Assembly (NCBI GenBank): GCA_903834765.1
Contig: CAILKE010000041.1
Span: 1 to 52,315, forward strand
From: an uncultured Bacteroidota bacterium
Lineage (GTDB): Bacteria; Bacteroidota; Bacteroidia; B-17B0; Aurantibacillaceae
Direction of reading: 5' to 3'
DNA: 52,315 nt
This document shows positions 1 through 7,438 of the stretch, piece by piece (position 1 is the stretch's first letter; each line of letters starts with the position of its first letter). The translations under genes and the position numbers were made by a program. Under the pieces are notes generated by a model, which was not told where the DNA came from, searched no databases, and saw only the letters and a list, made by a program, of their open reading frames with translations.

Positions 1-603
1 TAATTCAGTTTGTTTTTCTGCTTGTTTTATTAAAAAGTCTGCTACGTCAGCTCTATTAATTCCGCCTATATTAATTCCTTTGAATAATTTGTTTTCAATA
101 CGGTATTTCTCTGTCAATTCCTTGTCTAATAGCCTTCCTGGTCTCACAACTGTCCAATTCAGATCTGAATTAGTGACAATTTCTTCCATTTTAGTTTTGT
201 CAGCATAAACGTCTTTTAGAAAGTATTTTAAAAACATCTTTACAATCCAAGAAACATAATTTTCACTTTCTCCAGCTCCAAAACCAGTTACAAAAATGAG
301 TGGAATATCTATTTTTTTCTCTCTATGGATTTCCACAATTAATTTTGCGAAATCTGAAAAAAGGGTAGTAGCTTTCATATTCTTACCAGTCCCCAATGTT
401 ACAATTAGCGCATCTGCGTTTTGGATTGAATTTAATAGGTCAGCTTTATTAGTTGCATCACCAAGTATCATATTTAACGATTTTTTTTCTTCTATTTCAA
501 TTTCAGATCGAGAAAGAGTCGTTATCGAATGATTTCTATTTAATCCTCTTTTTACCGTTTCTAATCCTATTCCAGCCGAGGCTCCTATGATGGTTATATT
601 CAT
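1..603 (-). CDS. NAD(P)H-binding oxidoreductase (NmrA/SDR-like), 3' end cut by the window
   Basis: The reading frame starts at an ATG at 603 and stays open for 201 codons to position 1, so the C-terminus lies outside the window. The protein begins MNITIIGASAGIGLETVKRG, a beta strand followed by a GxSxGIG dinucleotide-binding loop. Further along are an acidic residue pattern (LGDATN, near residue 48), VTGFGAGES near residue 105 and WTVVRPGRL near residue 150. This order is typical of atypical short-chain or NmrA-like NAD(P)-binding proteins of about 210 residues, so little is missing. The substrate is unknown; relatives reduce quinones or act as redox sensors. The gene points the same way as all other units in the left accessory region and is followed upstream by a site resembling a degenerate attC. 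Family call is fairly sure, role is not. Confidence 0.75.
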   Translation of the reverse strand, partial: MNITIIGASAGIGLETVKRGLNRNHSITTLSRSEIEIEEKKSLNMILGDATNKADLLNSIQNADALIVTLGTGKNMKATTLFSDFAKLIVEIHREKKIDIPLIFVTGFGAGESENYVSWIVKMFLKYFLKDVYADKTKMEEIVTNSDLNWTVVRPGRLLDKELTEKYRIENKLFKGINIGGINRADVADFLIKQAEKQTEL

Positions 604-635
604 TATGCTTTATTAATTGATTTATGTTTTAATAT

Positions 636-755
636 GACCGCTAACTTTTCGGGTCTAGGCGATGCCACCGCTTCGCAAAACTTTATTCAAATCTACAAAA
701 ATTTCCTGGTAGCTGATAGAAATTCTATTGGACTAAAATAGGAGTTAGGGCAAAA
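636..755 (-). other. Degenerate attC-like site in the 604-971 gene-free stretch
   Basis: The 368 bp between the oxidoreductase and the phosphatase gene hold no credible gene. On the minus strand GCCCTAACTCC (about 752 to 742) and AAAGTTAGCGGTC (648 to 636) face each other like the R'' and R' boxes of the clearer sites downstream, about 120 bp apart. The inner arms pair poorly, so this is a weak call. An alternative outer box, GGCTACTGATAACACACGG, lies at 945 to 927. The stretch also contains a 9-bp hairpin, AATGAGAAA/TTTCTCATT, around 820 to 861. Confidence 0.3.
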
Positions 756-971
756 AGAAAAAATTGAAATTAATTTATGGTTGGTAAATTCTATGTTCAA
801 GAATTTACTATTTCAAACAATGAGAAACGCTCATGCCTTCGCATATCCGAATTTCTCATTATTTAAAAGAGTTGTAGTGTTGCTTCTTAAAAACTTGTTA
901 ATAATTTATTGATGCTTTACATAGGAGCCGTGTGTTATCAGTAGCCATTTTTTCGTGTGTCCCTTTTTTTA

Positions 972-2900
972 CTATACTTTCACGCCCATTACAAGTATGT
1001 CGTCTATTTGCTCTACTTCTTTTCTATATTCTGTTATGAACTTGTCTAACGCAATTCCTTGTTCCTGCAATGTTATGTTTTGTATGGACAAAATTAAATC
1101 TTTAAATCGTTTCTTGGTTAATTTCTTTTGCCCTGTTTCTCCACCAAACTGGTCGGCAAAACCGTCTGTGAAAAGATATATTATTTCGCCTTTCTGCAAT
1201 GTGAATTTATGGTTTGTAAAAGGTTTACTATTTTCATTCATACCTATTGGTTGCTTGTCTGCTTTAGTTTCTATGAGTTCTCCGTTTTGTAATAACCACA
1301 AAGGATTGTTAGCACCTGCCCATTGTATTGTTTTTGTTTTTGCGTTGTAAGCACAAAGCGAAATATCCATTCCGTCTTTTATATCCTCTTCACTTTTACT
1401 AAAGTTTTCTATTACTATTTCTGCTGTTTTATCAAGTATGGCGGCAGGTTGTGTTAAACCAAATTCTTTTACTGCTCGGTTAAGTGCATTATGACAAACT
1501 ACTGAAACCATTGCGCCTGGCACTCCGTGTCCTGTGCAATCACACGCTGCAAACAAAACTAAATCATCAGTTGTTTCCATCCAATAAAAATCGCCTGCAA
1601 CTATGTCTTTTGGTTTGTAAAGGATAAAGGAGTTTTCTAAATATTGTTTTACTATTTTTTTTGGTGGAAGTATTGCAGTTTGAATACGCAGAGCGTATTC
1701 AATACTGTCAAGGATTTCTTTTTGTTTTTCTTCTACCATTATTTTTTGCTCTACAATTATTTTATTTTGTTTATTTCTTATTCGAAGTGAACGAAATATA
1801 AAACCCGCAAATACTAATACAATTAATAAACCTAAACCAATAAAAACAATAATTAGTTTTTGTTTTTTACTTTCTGCTTTCGATAATGATTCTTTTTTCT
1901 CAAATTCATAATTCATTTGAGTTTGTATTGTTTTTTTTGTAGCTTCTTCATTAATTAAACTATCCCGATAAATAATGTAAAACTTGTAATCGTCATACGC
2001 CTCTTTGAAATTCCCCTGAACACTATCCAATGCTGATAGTCCACTGTAACTCCTTTTAATATCATCTTTATTTCCCATTTCTTTTGAAAGAGAAAGTCCA
2101 TCATATAAATATTTCTTTGCTTCCTCAAACTTGTGTAGTTTAATATTAAGAATACCAATGCTGATATAATTACCAGCTATTATATACTTCTCCCCGAGTT
2201 CTTCTGCTATTTTAAGAGAAGCTAAATTATTTTTCAAAGCCTCTTCATAATTCTTTTGCACTATATTAACTTCTCCAATGTTAGAATAAGCATAAGCGAC
2301 TCCTTGCTTATCTCCTATTTCTTCACTTAGTTTTAAAAAGGTCAAATAATATTTTAATGCCTCGGCATAATTGGCTTGATTTGAATAAACATTACCTATG
2401 TTGTTAATTGAATTAGCAATATCCTCTTTATCATTTATTTCAGTTCTTATTTTCAAGCCAGCGAAATGGTTTTTTAATGACTCGGAGTAATTGCCCAAAA
2501 GCATATAAATCATTCCGATTTTACTGTAACAATCTGCAATCCCTTTTTTATCCCCGGTTTCTTCTCTTATTTTAAAGCATATTAAAAATGTTTTCAATGC
2601 TTCCGGATAATTGCCTTGCAAACGATATACAATTCCAATATTCTTATACGCATTACCTATTCCTTTTTTAAAGGATAACTTTTCAGAAAGAGATAAGGCA
2701 TCCTTACCATATTGGATTGATTCATTTAAATTACCAAGGTGAGACAAGGTCCAGCTTAAAGCAGTTAATGTATTCACCTTGTTCGTATCCTCGTTTTCAG
2801 TTCCTAACACTGCTTTTAGAGAATCTAATTTCTTGTTTTGTGCAAAGGTGGGATGCTGAACCAAGTTTAAAATAATAAGAAGAAGTATTGTTTTTTTCAT
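972..2900 (-). CDS. TPR sensor protein with C-terminal SpoIIE/PP2C-type serine phosphatase
   Basis: The 642-aa protein has a signal peptide (MKKTILLLIILNLVQHPTFAQ), then about six tetratricopeptide repeats (residues 50 to 320, e.g. GNAYKNIGIVYRLQGNYPEA), one membrane helix near 350 to 372 (IVFIGLGLLIVLVFAGFIF), a short coiled linker, and a SpoIIE/PP2C domain from about 415. Metal-binding motifs are visible as GDFYW, DCTGHGVPGAMVS, DGMDIS and FTDGFADQFGG, ending in DDILVMGVKV. The layout suggests a periplasmic TPR input controlling cytoplasmic dephosphorylation of a seryl/threonyl protein, as in partner-switching systems. No anti-sigma or STAS partner is in the window. This class is common in Bacteroidota. 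Here it forms one unit of the cassette-like array, followed by a weak attC-like site. Domain calls are firm; partner and signal are unknown. Confidence 0.9.
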   Translation of the reverse strand: MKKTILLLIILNLVQHPTFAQNKKLDSLKAVLGTENEDTNKVNTLTALSWTLSHLGNLNESIQYGKDALSLSEKLSFKKGIGNAYKNIGIVYRLQGNYPEALKTFLICFKIREETGDKKGIADCYSKIGMIYMLLGNYSESLKNHFAGLKIRTEINDKEDIANSINNIGNVYSNQANYAEALKYYLTFLKLSEEIGDKQGVAYAYSNIGEVNIVQKNYEEALKNNLASLKIAEELGEKYIIAGNYISIGILNIKLHKFEEAKKYLYDGLSLSKEMGNKDDIKRSYSGLSALDSVQGNFKEAYDDYKFYIIYRDSLINEEATKKTIQTQMNYEFEKKESLSKAESKKQKLIIVFIGLGLLIVLVFAGFIFRSLRIRNKQNKIIVEQKIMVEEKQKEILDSIEYALRIQTAILPPKKIVKQYLENSFILYKPKDIVAGDFYWMETTDDLVLFAACDCTGHGVPGAMVSVVCHNALNRAVKEFGLTQPAAILDKTAEIVIENFSKSEEDIKDGMDISLCAYNAKTKTIQWAGANNPLWLLQNGELIETKADKQPIGMNENSKPFTNHKFTLQKGEIIYLFTDGFADQFGGETGQKKLTKKRFKDLILSIQNITLQEQGIALDKFITEYRKEVEQIDDILVMGVKV

Positions 2901-2960
2901 TTAATGTTTTGTCAAGTTCGTTTCGTTTACAAAGTACGTTCGGGTTTCGCAATGTTTACT

Positions 2961-3160
2961 GATAACGTTTTGCAGCTACCAGAAGTGCGGGTTTTTGAAA
3001 CCGTTTTCTACCGAACTGCTACTAACAAAGCTAAATATTTAATGGATATTTGCAAAGCAAAATATCCCGATAGCTATCGGGATATTTCGTGATGCGACTT
3101 TGTTTGCAAATGCTTAGATGTCTGCCCAAATAATATAAGCCGAGGTTTAGGTGCTGATTG
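2961..3160 (-). other. Degenerate attC-like site, possibly interrupted by a REP-like palindrome
   Basis: Position 2961 onward reads GATAACGTTTTGCAGCTACC, matching the R'-side half of the sites at 3678, 4816 and 6195. The conserved inner words GTGCGGG (2985) and TGTCTGCC (3118) also recur. The expected opposite box is only recognisable as CAATCAGCACCTAAACC on the minus strand (about 3163 to 3147), one base away from the usual TAACAGCACC. The middle is occupied by a perfect palindrome at 3060-3087. It lies directly 3' of the ParE-type toxin gene, where an attC of that cassette would be expected. Weak individually, supported by position. Confidence 0.4.
3060..3087. repeat. Perfect 28-bp palindrome
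   Basis: The 28 bases at 3060-3087 equal their own reverse complement. The core is CCCGATAGCTATCGGG flanked by AAATAT/ATATTT. It sits inside the degenerate attC-like site after the toxin gene. It could be a REP-type element, a bidirectional terminator or the remnant of an insertion. No second copy is seen in this window. Confidence 0.8.
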
Positions 3161-3162
3161 TT

Positions 3163-3444
3163 CTATTTAATTCTTCTTGCAGCGTTGTGAATTCGAAGAA
3201 TAGTAATTTTTTCTTTCTGTAGTCGATAAAAAATTCGGTAATTACCTTCTATTAATTCTCGGATTTCATTAACATTTTTTTCTGGCACCATGCGACCCGA
3301 TTCAGGAAATTCAATTAATTGGTCAACTCGACTTATTAGTTTAGATATAAAGCGTGCTGCGTAAAAGGATGAGTCAAGCGAGATATAATCGTTTATAGCC
3401 CGAAGATCTTTTAGGGATTTTTTTGTCCAACTTATTTGTGCCAT
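3163..3444 (-). CDS. ParE/RelE-family toxin
   Basis: This 93-aa protein (MAQISWTKKSLKDLRAINDY...) has the ParE/RelE layout: N-terminal strand, two helices (residues 10 to 45), the EFPESGR turn near 50, then the C-terminal sheet with RELIEGNYRIFYRL and ILRIHNAARRIK. Family members inhibit gyrase (ParE) or cleave ribosome-bound mRNA (RelE); the basic C-terminus does not settle which. It overlaps its 59-aa antitoxin gene by 13 bp, giving the usual antitoxin-first operon. It is clearly related to the second toxin at 27278-27604 (shared ..QLIEFP.SG.. and ..EGNY.I.Y.L..). In the cassette-like array it would serve as a stabilising addiction module, a frequent cargo of large integron arrays. Confidence 0.88.
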   Translation of the reverse strand: MAQISWTKKSLKDLRAINDYISLDSSFYAARFISKLISRVDQLIEFPESGRMVPEKNVNEIRELIEGNYRIFYRLQKEKITILRIHNAARRIK

Positions 3445-3611
3445 TTAGCTACCATTTTTTTCACCTTGTCATGACTTATGGTTTTGCCAGTTTTTGCCTC
3501 TTCCATACCTTCGTCAATTTTTTCAATTACAATTAGTTTTTCGAGGAAGTCGTCTAGATTAAATTTGCTAGGAAGCTCATTTAGGGTATGTATGATTGTC
3601 GATTTTTGCAT
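3432..3611 (-). CDS. Antitoxin partner of the ParE/RelE toxin (59 aa)
   Basis: A short frame from ATG at 3611 to TAA at 3432 encodes 59 residues, starting MQKSTIIHTLNELPSKFNLD and ending GKTISHDKVKKMVAKWHK. Its last 13 bp overlap the toxin start at 3444, which implies translational coupling. The N-terminal helix followed by a charged EEAK.GK.ISHDKVK tail matches the small antitoxins that pair with ParE/RelE proteins in Bacteroidota, and resembles the tail of the antitoxin at 27042 (GKLIDHKTVKSKF). It has no obvious complete DNA-binding fold, so autoregulation is uncertain. The call rests on position, size and this similarity. Confidence 0.8.
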   Translation of the reverse strand: MQKSTIIHTLNELPSKFNLDDFLEKLIVIEKIDEGMEEAKTGKTISHDKVKKMVAKWHK

Positions 3612-3677
3612 GGTATAAATTTACAAAAATAATAGAATTAATCAAAATGGTGTGATTCTATTCTTGCCCATACTATT

Positions 3678-3817
3678 TGCCACTAACGTTTTCTGCACTG
3701 GCGCTGTTTGGGATTTTGGAAATAAAATTTGTCGGTAAGACAATTGCTTTTTAAAAATATAATGGCTAAATTGACTTGAATAATCAAATAACTCCAGTGC
3801 GCTGTTATAACCAGTGC
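3678..3817 (-). other. attC-like recombination site
   Basis: On the minus strand the site opens with TGGTTATAACAGCGCACTGG (3813 to 3794) and closes with CAGTGCAGAAAACGTTAGTGGC (3700 to 3679). The arms CCAGTGC and GCACTGG pair, and the outer TAAC/GTTA boxes face each other as R'' and R' boxes do in attC sites. The spacing is about 140 bp. It lies immediately 3' of the GNAT-like/small-protein unit, as expected for the attC of that cassette. Confidence 0.65.
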
Positions 3818-3835
3818 TGAAGTTTAGAATAACTG

Positions 3836-3988
3836 TCAAGCAGCTTTAGATCGATCCGTTTTCTTGTTTTTCTGAGAAGCCAATTTCCGCTGTCTGATGA
3901 ATTCGCTTATTGCTTTTTCCTCTGCTACTGTTAATGAACCTTGTCCACCGATTACGTCAACATTCAGTTCTGTTTTTTTTGATTTCAT
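3836..3988 (-). CDS. Small basic helical protein (50 aa), paralogue of the next gene
   Basis: The likely start is ATG 3988 (MKSKKTELNVDVIGGQGSLT...), giving 50 residues. An upstream in-frame ATG at 4051 would add 21 residues that look non-coding. The segment LTVAEEKAISEFIRQRK near residues 19 to 35 matches LTEDEKHLISEFIRQDK of the 49-aa protein at 4080-4229, and both have lysine/arginine-rich tails ending in AA. The function is unknown. Two related 50-residue genes behind a GNAT-like gene suggest an accessory peptide, possibly an antitoxin-like partner. The stop lies just before the attC-like site at 3678-3817. Confidence 0.65.
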   Translation of the reverse strand: MKSKKTELNVDVIGGQGSLTVAEEKAISEFIRQRKLASQKNKKTDRSKAA

Positions 3989-4079
3989 GTTATGGATTTT
4001 GAAAATATTTATTAATAAGTTTAAGTGCGCTTTGTGTTTCAATTTTTGCAAAATCGGTAGTCAAGCCAAAGCTTTTATT

Positions 4080-4229
4080 TTAAGCAGCGGTACGTTTACG
4101 TTCGTTCTTTTTTCTACGCTTCTCTTTGTCCTGACGAATAAATTCACTTATAAGATGTTTTTCGTCTTCAGTTAACGGAGTAGGATCAAATGTTACATCC
4201 AAGTCGTCAAGTTTTAATTTCTTTTTCAT
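4080..4229 (-). CDS. Small basic helical protein (49 aa), coupled to the GNAT-like gene
   Basis: The start ATG at 4229 overlaps the TGA of the 175-aa gene in an ATGA arrangement, a strong sign of translational coupling. The 49 residues begin MKKKLKLDDLDVTFDPTPLT and continue with EDEKHLISEFIRQDK and a very basic KRRKKNERKR tail. It shares the LTxxExxxISEFIRQxK core with the 50-aa protein 91 bp downstream. No known domain is recognised. Tight coupling makes it the best candidate for a dedicated partner (inhibitor, chaperone or nucleic-acid binder) of the GNAT-like protein. Confidence 0.75.
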   Translation of the reverse strand: MKKKLKLDDLDVTFDPTPLTEDEKHLISEFIRQDKEKRRKKNERKRTAA

Positions 4230-4753
4230 TGTTTAAAATATTTTTCGATTAGTTTTAATGCTGCTTCAGTATTAATAATCATTAAATGTCCGCCATAATG
4301 AATTGCTCCAAGCGTCTCTGTGTAATGACTAATTAAATTTGTTTTTGAACGAAAAGAAACATAGCCTTCAGTACCTCTCAGAAATGATTGTCTACAAGCA
4401 AAAGCAACAAGATTACCAGGAACACCTTCATACATTTTGTTTTTTCCAAAATTAAAAGGAGCGGTCTCTATTAAATGCATGAAAACGTTATCGTGTTGTG
4501 GAGTTAAACTGATAAGTCCTTGAATGATGTCAACATTATTTACAATTACAAGTTTATATGCTGTTCGGTCAGAGGCTTTAAATTCGTCTGACCAATTAAA
4601 ACGCCACCCATTTTTTTTTATAATATTTTTTAAGTCTTTAGGACTTAAAGGTAAAATATCAGTCTTAAAACTGTCTTTAGTAATAACGTTTTCAATTGAG
4701 TTTGTCAATTTGTCGACATGAAAGTCAAGAAGATGTTTTATAGGCTTTTTCAC
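4226..4753 (-). CDS. GNAT-like acetyltransferase-fold protein (175 aa)
   Basis: The N-terminal 70 residues (MKKPIKHLLDFHVDKLTNSI..., then LSPKDLKNIIKKNGWRFNW) are not recognised. From about 70 the pattern is GNAT-like: a central strand (VFMHLIETAPFN), a degenerate acetyl-CoA loop (GKNKMYEGVPGNLVAFACR), a helix, strand GYVSF, and the terminal SKTNLISHYTETLGAIHYGG, matching the usual ..FYEKLGF.. end of GNAT folds. Some GNAT proteins act as toxins that acetylate aminoacyl-tRNA. That is conceivable here because the gene is coupled by 4 bp to a tiny basic protein, but it is inference. The unit ends in an attC-like site and is probably one mobile cassette. Confidence 0.65.
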   Translation of the reverse strand: MKKPIKHLLDFHVDKLTNSIENVITKDSFKTDILPLSPKDLKNIIKKNGWRFNWSDEFKASDRTAYKLVIVNNVDIIQGLISLTPQHDNVFMHLIETAPFNFGKNKMYEGVPGNLVAFACRQSFLRGTEGYVSFRSKTNLISHYTETLGAIHYGGHLMIINTEAALKLIEKYFKQ

Positions 4754-4815
4754 TCTTTAAAGATAAGTAAAACTTGTCAAAAATGAAAATTGTTATATGT
4801 AATTGTTCTAGCCTT

Positions 4816-4955
4816 GCCTATAACGGTTCGCAGCTACAAGAAGTTGGCGATTTCGAAGCACAAAACTGTCTGCCAGCACTGAACTTGATACGAAGCACAA
4901 AACTTCATTTAACCACTTAACCGCCAATTTCTTGTAGGTGCTGTTAGGGGCTGGT
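4816..4955 (-). other. attC-like recombination site
   Basis: Read on the minus strand it runs from CAGCCCCTAACAGCACC (4953 to 4937) to GAACCGTTATAGGCAAGGC (4829 to 4811). The inner arms are CTACAAGAA(G/A)TTGGCG at 4834-4849 and its complement at 4922-4937, with one mismatch; unpaired bases next to the outer boxes give the asymmetry typical of attC stems. The middle shares GAAGCAC..CTGTCTGCCAGCAC with the site at 6195-6337. The stop codon of the J-domain gene (4944-4946) lies inside the R''-like box, a common feature of integron cassettes. Confidence 0.72.
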
Positions 4956-5822
4956 TTTATTGTGTTTTGTTTCTGCTTTTTTCATCAAATATTTAGAAAT
5001 CTTTTCATCCCAATGTATTGTCAGTCCGAATAGAATAAATCCAAACACAACATTTAAAACCCATTGCCATATTTTTGCGCCTAAATCAGAAACAGTATAG
5101 TTAAGGTAAATTGAAAATACTATTATTAAAATTAGAAAAAATAAAAAATAAAACGGACTTCTTTTGTCAGTGCCTGTTGTGTAGCCTTTTAATTGATCAT
5201 TTAGTTTTTCTAATTTCTTTTTTAATTCTGCGACTTCCGTATCTATATTTTTAGCTTCATTTCGATAGTTCTCTGTAATTTTACATTTATCTTCTATAGT
5301 TTTGTTTATACTTTCAATTTGTTTTTCCGTTTCTTCTTTTTTTCTTTTTCTTTTCTCTTCAATTTCCTTTTCCTCGATTTCAGCTTCCCTTTTCTTTAAC
5401 TCAGCATCTTCTGCCAATTTTTGTTCTGGGGTTTGATATTTCTTTTTTATTTCTTCTTCTTTCCTTTTTATTTCGTCTTCTAAATTTCTTTCTTGTGATT
5501 TATACTTCTTTTTTAATTCATCCTCTTTTTTTCTTAATTCATTTTCGAATTTTACTTTTAGCTCTTCTTCAAATTGCTTTAGTTTTGCTGCATTTCCATC
5601 AGAATTTTTAAACATCCGCAAATTGTTATCGTATGATTTTCTCTTTGTGGCATTTGAAAGTGTTTCATAAGCCTCTTGTATTTCTTTAAATCGCTCTTCA
5701 AAGAATTTATCGCCCCCGTTTTTATCTGGATGGAACTTAATGGATAATTTTCGATACGCTGATTTAATTTCGATTTCAGTCGACATTTGACTAATGCCAA
5801 GTATGTAATAATAATCCCGCAT
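4944..5822 (-). CDS. Membrane-anchored J-domain protein with long coiled coil
   Basis: Residues 1 to 70 form a J domain: [20 protein letters not shown], the HPDKNGG motif near 32, then [20 protein letters not shown]. Thus it can stimulate Hsp70 (DnaK) ATPase activity. There is no Gly/Phe stretch, zinc domain or DnaJ C-terminal substrate domain, so it is a type III J protein. Residues about 75 to 215 are an unbroken charged coiled coil rich in K and E. Two membrane segments follow ([20 protein letters not shown] and a second around [20 protein letters not shown]), with a short basic tail. The N-terminus and coil probably face the cytoplasm. It follows the 106-aa gene by 9 bp, and its stop lies within an attC-like box. 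An accessory J protein on a cassette might serve plasmid, phage or defence functions; this is speculation. Confidence 0.85.
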   Translation of the reverse strand: MRDYYYILGISQMSTEIEIKSAYRKLSIKFHPDKNGGDKFFEERFKEIQEAYETLSNATKRKSYDNNLRMFKNSDGNAAKLKQFEEELKVKFENELRKKEDELKKKYKSQERNLEDEIKRKEEEIKKKYQTPEQKLAEDAELKKREAEIEEKEIEEKRKRKKEETEKQIESINKTIEDKCKITENYRNEAKNIDTEVAELKKKLEKLNDQLKGYTTGTDKRSPFYFLFFLILIIVFSIYLNYTVSDLGAKIWQWVLNVVFGFILFGLTIHWDEKISKYLMKKAETKHNKTSP

Positions 5823-5831
5823 TTGTTTTTT

Positions 5832-6152
5832 CTATTTAAGTCTATCAATTTCAGGTGAAATAGTAATGGCGGCTATACCTTTTTCGTCTCTGTCGCATTT
5901 TACATAATGCCCAAAAGCGAAATCAAATTTTTTACAAAGGCGTCCAACGTGCTCTTCGTGAGTTTTTGTATGGAAGTCAATAGGTATAAGTAAATATAAA
6001 ATTTTTATTCTGTCTTTGGTGATTGTGCAAACTTGATAATTGTGATTATCAAGTTGTAAATCAACGGTGTCGTTTAGAGAAAAACCTGCTGGAATTTTGT
6101 CTTGTAGTAAATGTAAAATCTGCTCCTTTTCTATTTTTTCAAATGTTGTCAT
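5832..6152 (-). CDS. Unrecognised 106-aa protein
   Basis: The protein begins MTTFEKIEKEQILHLLQDKI and looks like a compact soluble alpha/beta fold: a helix (1 to 18), strands around LNDTVDLQL, YQVCTITKDRIKILYLLIPI, a helix EEHVGRLCKKFDF, and closing strands HYVKCD and AAITISPEI. It has two cysteines but no metal-binding pattern, signal peptide or membrane segment. It lies 9 bp upstream of the J-domain gene in the same cassette-like unit, so the two are probably co-transcribed. I recognise no family. Confidence 0.7.
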   Translation of the reverse strand: MTTFEKIEKEQILHLLQDKIPAGFSLNDTVDLQLDNHNYQVCTITKDRIKILYLLIPIDFHTKTHEEHVGRLCKKFDFAFGHYVKCDRDEKGIAAITISPEIDRLK

Positions 6153-6194
6153 GGTCTTATTTGTTCTTATAAGTTGTTCTGTATTTTGTTAAAC

Positions 6195-6337
6195 TTGCCC
6201 CTAACGTCCCGCAGGCTTGTGCAGTGCGGGATTTAGAAGCACTTCATTGTCTGCCAGCACAAATATAATTAGAATTTCCAAAGTTCAATTTACCTCGTCA
6301 ACCCGCATTGCACAAGCGTGCTGTTATAGCCAGTGCC
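6195..6337 (-). other. attC-like recombination site (clearest example)
   Basis: On the minus strand it opens with CACTGGCTATAACAGCACGC (6335 to 6316) and closes with GGGACGTTAGGGGCAAG (6211 to 6195). Inner arms GCTTGTGCAGTGCGGG (6215-6230) and CCCGCATTGCACAAGC (6302-6317) pair over 16 bp with one mismatch, with extra unpaired bases toward the outer boxes. The intervening 70 bp shares AGAAGCAC...TGTCTGCCAGCAC with the site at 4816-4955. It follows the restriction-modification unit. The flank at 6338-6450 is non-coding. Confidence 0.72.
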
Positions 6338-6454
6338 TTCTTGTCTGCGTGTCAACTTTTTTATGTCGTGGTGCGTTTGCTTGCAAGCTCTTTTTATTTT
6401 TTATTGCGGTTGGTTTGTGATGCAAAAATAAAATGTGCTTGCAAATGCGTTGGC

Positions 6455-7435
6455 TTAGGATTTAAAAATGTTTGCACGATGGTAAACTAAATAATTTTCT
6501 CGTCCTTCAACTGGAAGCATCGGATACTTTTTGTCGTCTGCGATATTCAATTTTGAACAAGTCATTTTAGAAAGCCAAGGAGAAACTTTCATTTCTTTTT
6601 TGTCTGTGAAAGTTATGAAACCTCTGTCAAATAAAAAGTCATAAGTAGGAGTGAACATAAAACCATTCTTCGGGTCTAACTTTTCTTTTTCTCCTGATGC
6701 AACCCACGGTTTAATATGACTTGCAATTAATAATCTGTCGTCTGTTACCATTGTGATTGGACAAAACGGGCACTCATCTAAAACACCTTTGCGATATTTT
6801 CCTTGTCCCACTCTTGCATAACTGATTTCTTTTTTCTTCTCGTCTGTAATATCAACCTCGTCTGCAATTCTTTCTTGTTCTTCCTTCACAGCAAATGGAT
6901 GTTGTGCTTCACCAAAGTAGTCAACGAATAAACGGAAATAGAAAACGGTTTCACCATTTTGTGCTTTGAGTTTCATTGCTGACAAGTAAGTAATAAATGG
7001 CAATGAAAGTTCTCTGATTACATCGTATGCTTCATCGTCTGACTTCACATACATTCTTGGTCCAGCAATTTGAGTTTGTTCTGATAAAGTAAACCAAAGA
7101 ATGTCGTCAAGTTTATTTATTTCTTCAATTCTTTCCTTCCAATAACGGGGCATTTCATCCTTGTTCCTGTAATGTTGTTCAGGGTTTTTGTATTCACCTT
7201 CCGCATCTTTCATGTATTGCAGCAGATCTTTTTTTAGAAGAAAACATTTTAAGTTGAAACCTTTCTTGCCGAAAAAATCTCTTACTTCTTTGTTGTCGTT
7301 ACCAAGATAAAATTTTGCTTCACCGTTACCGGTCATGATTTTATTTTGTCGCTTAACAAAAGAATCAGCTACTGTCATTTTCTCTTTCGTGTCAACGATT
7401 GAGTAAGAAGTGTTATTGATTTTAATTGAAGTCAT
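6455..7435 (-). CDS. HNH restriction endonuclease
   Basis: This 326-aa protein carries a C-terminal HNH nuclease domain: DECPFCPITMVTDDRLLIAS gives the CxxC zinc ligands, HIKPWVASG the first His, and KNGFMFTPTYDFLFDRGFI the Asn and helix. HIKPW...NG..L....D.LFD is the signature of HNH type II restriction enzymes. The N-terminal 200 residues would hold DNA recognition and are not recognised. It starts 3 bp after the stop of the cytosine-5 methyltransferase gene, so it is the cutting partner of that system. Methyltransferase-first order allows protection before cutting. The recognition sequence cannot be read from the window. Confidence 0.88.
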   Translation of the reverse strand: MTSIKINNTSYSIVDTKEKMTVADSFVKRQNKIMTGNGEAKFYLGNDNKEVRDFFGKKGFNLKCFLLKKDLLQYMKDAEGEYKNPEQHYRNKDEMPRYWKERIEEINKLDDILWFTLSEQTQIAGPRMYVKSDDEAYDVIRELSLPFITYLSAMKLKAQNGETVFYFRLFVDYFGEAQHPFAVKEEQERIADEVDITDEKKKEISYARVGQGKYRKGVLDECPFCPITMVTDDRLLIASHIKPWVASGEKEKLDPKNGFMFTPTYDFLFDRGFITFTDKKEMKVSPWLSKMTCSKLNIADDKKYPMLPVEGRENYLVYHRANIFKS

Positions 7436-7438
7436 AAA

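Noticed and set aside
2904-3092. 62-aa plus-strand frame ending in the palindrome
   Set aside because: It overlaps the degenerate attC-like site and the perfect palindrome; the translated sequence has no credible protein features.
6217-6490. Short plus-strand frames across the attC-like site
   Set aside because: They read through the palindrome and into the 3' end of the HNH gene on the opposite strand, and their cysteine-rich composition is an artefact of this.
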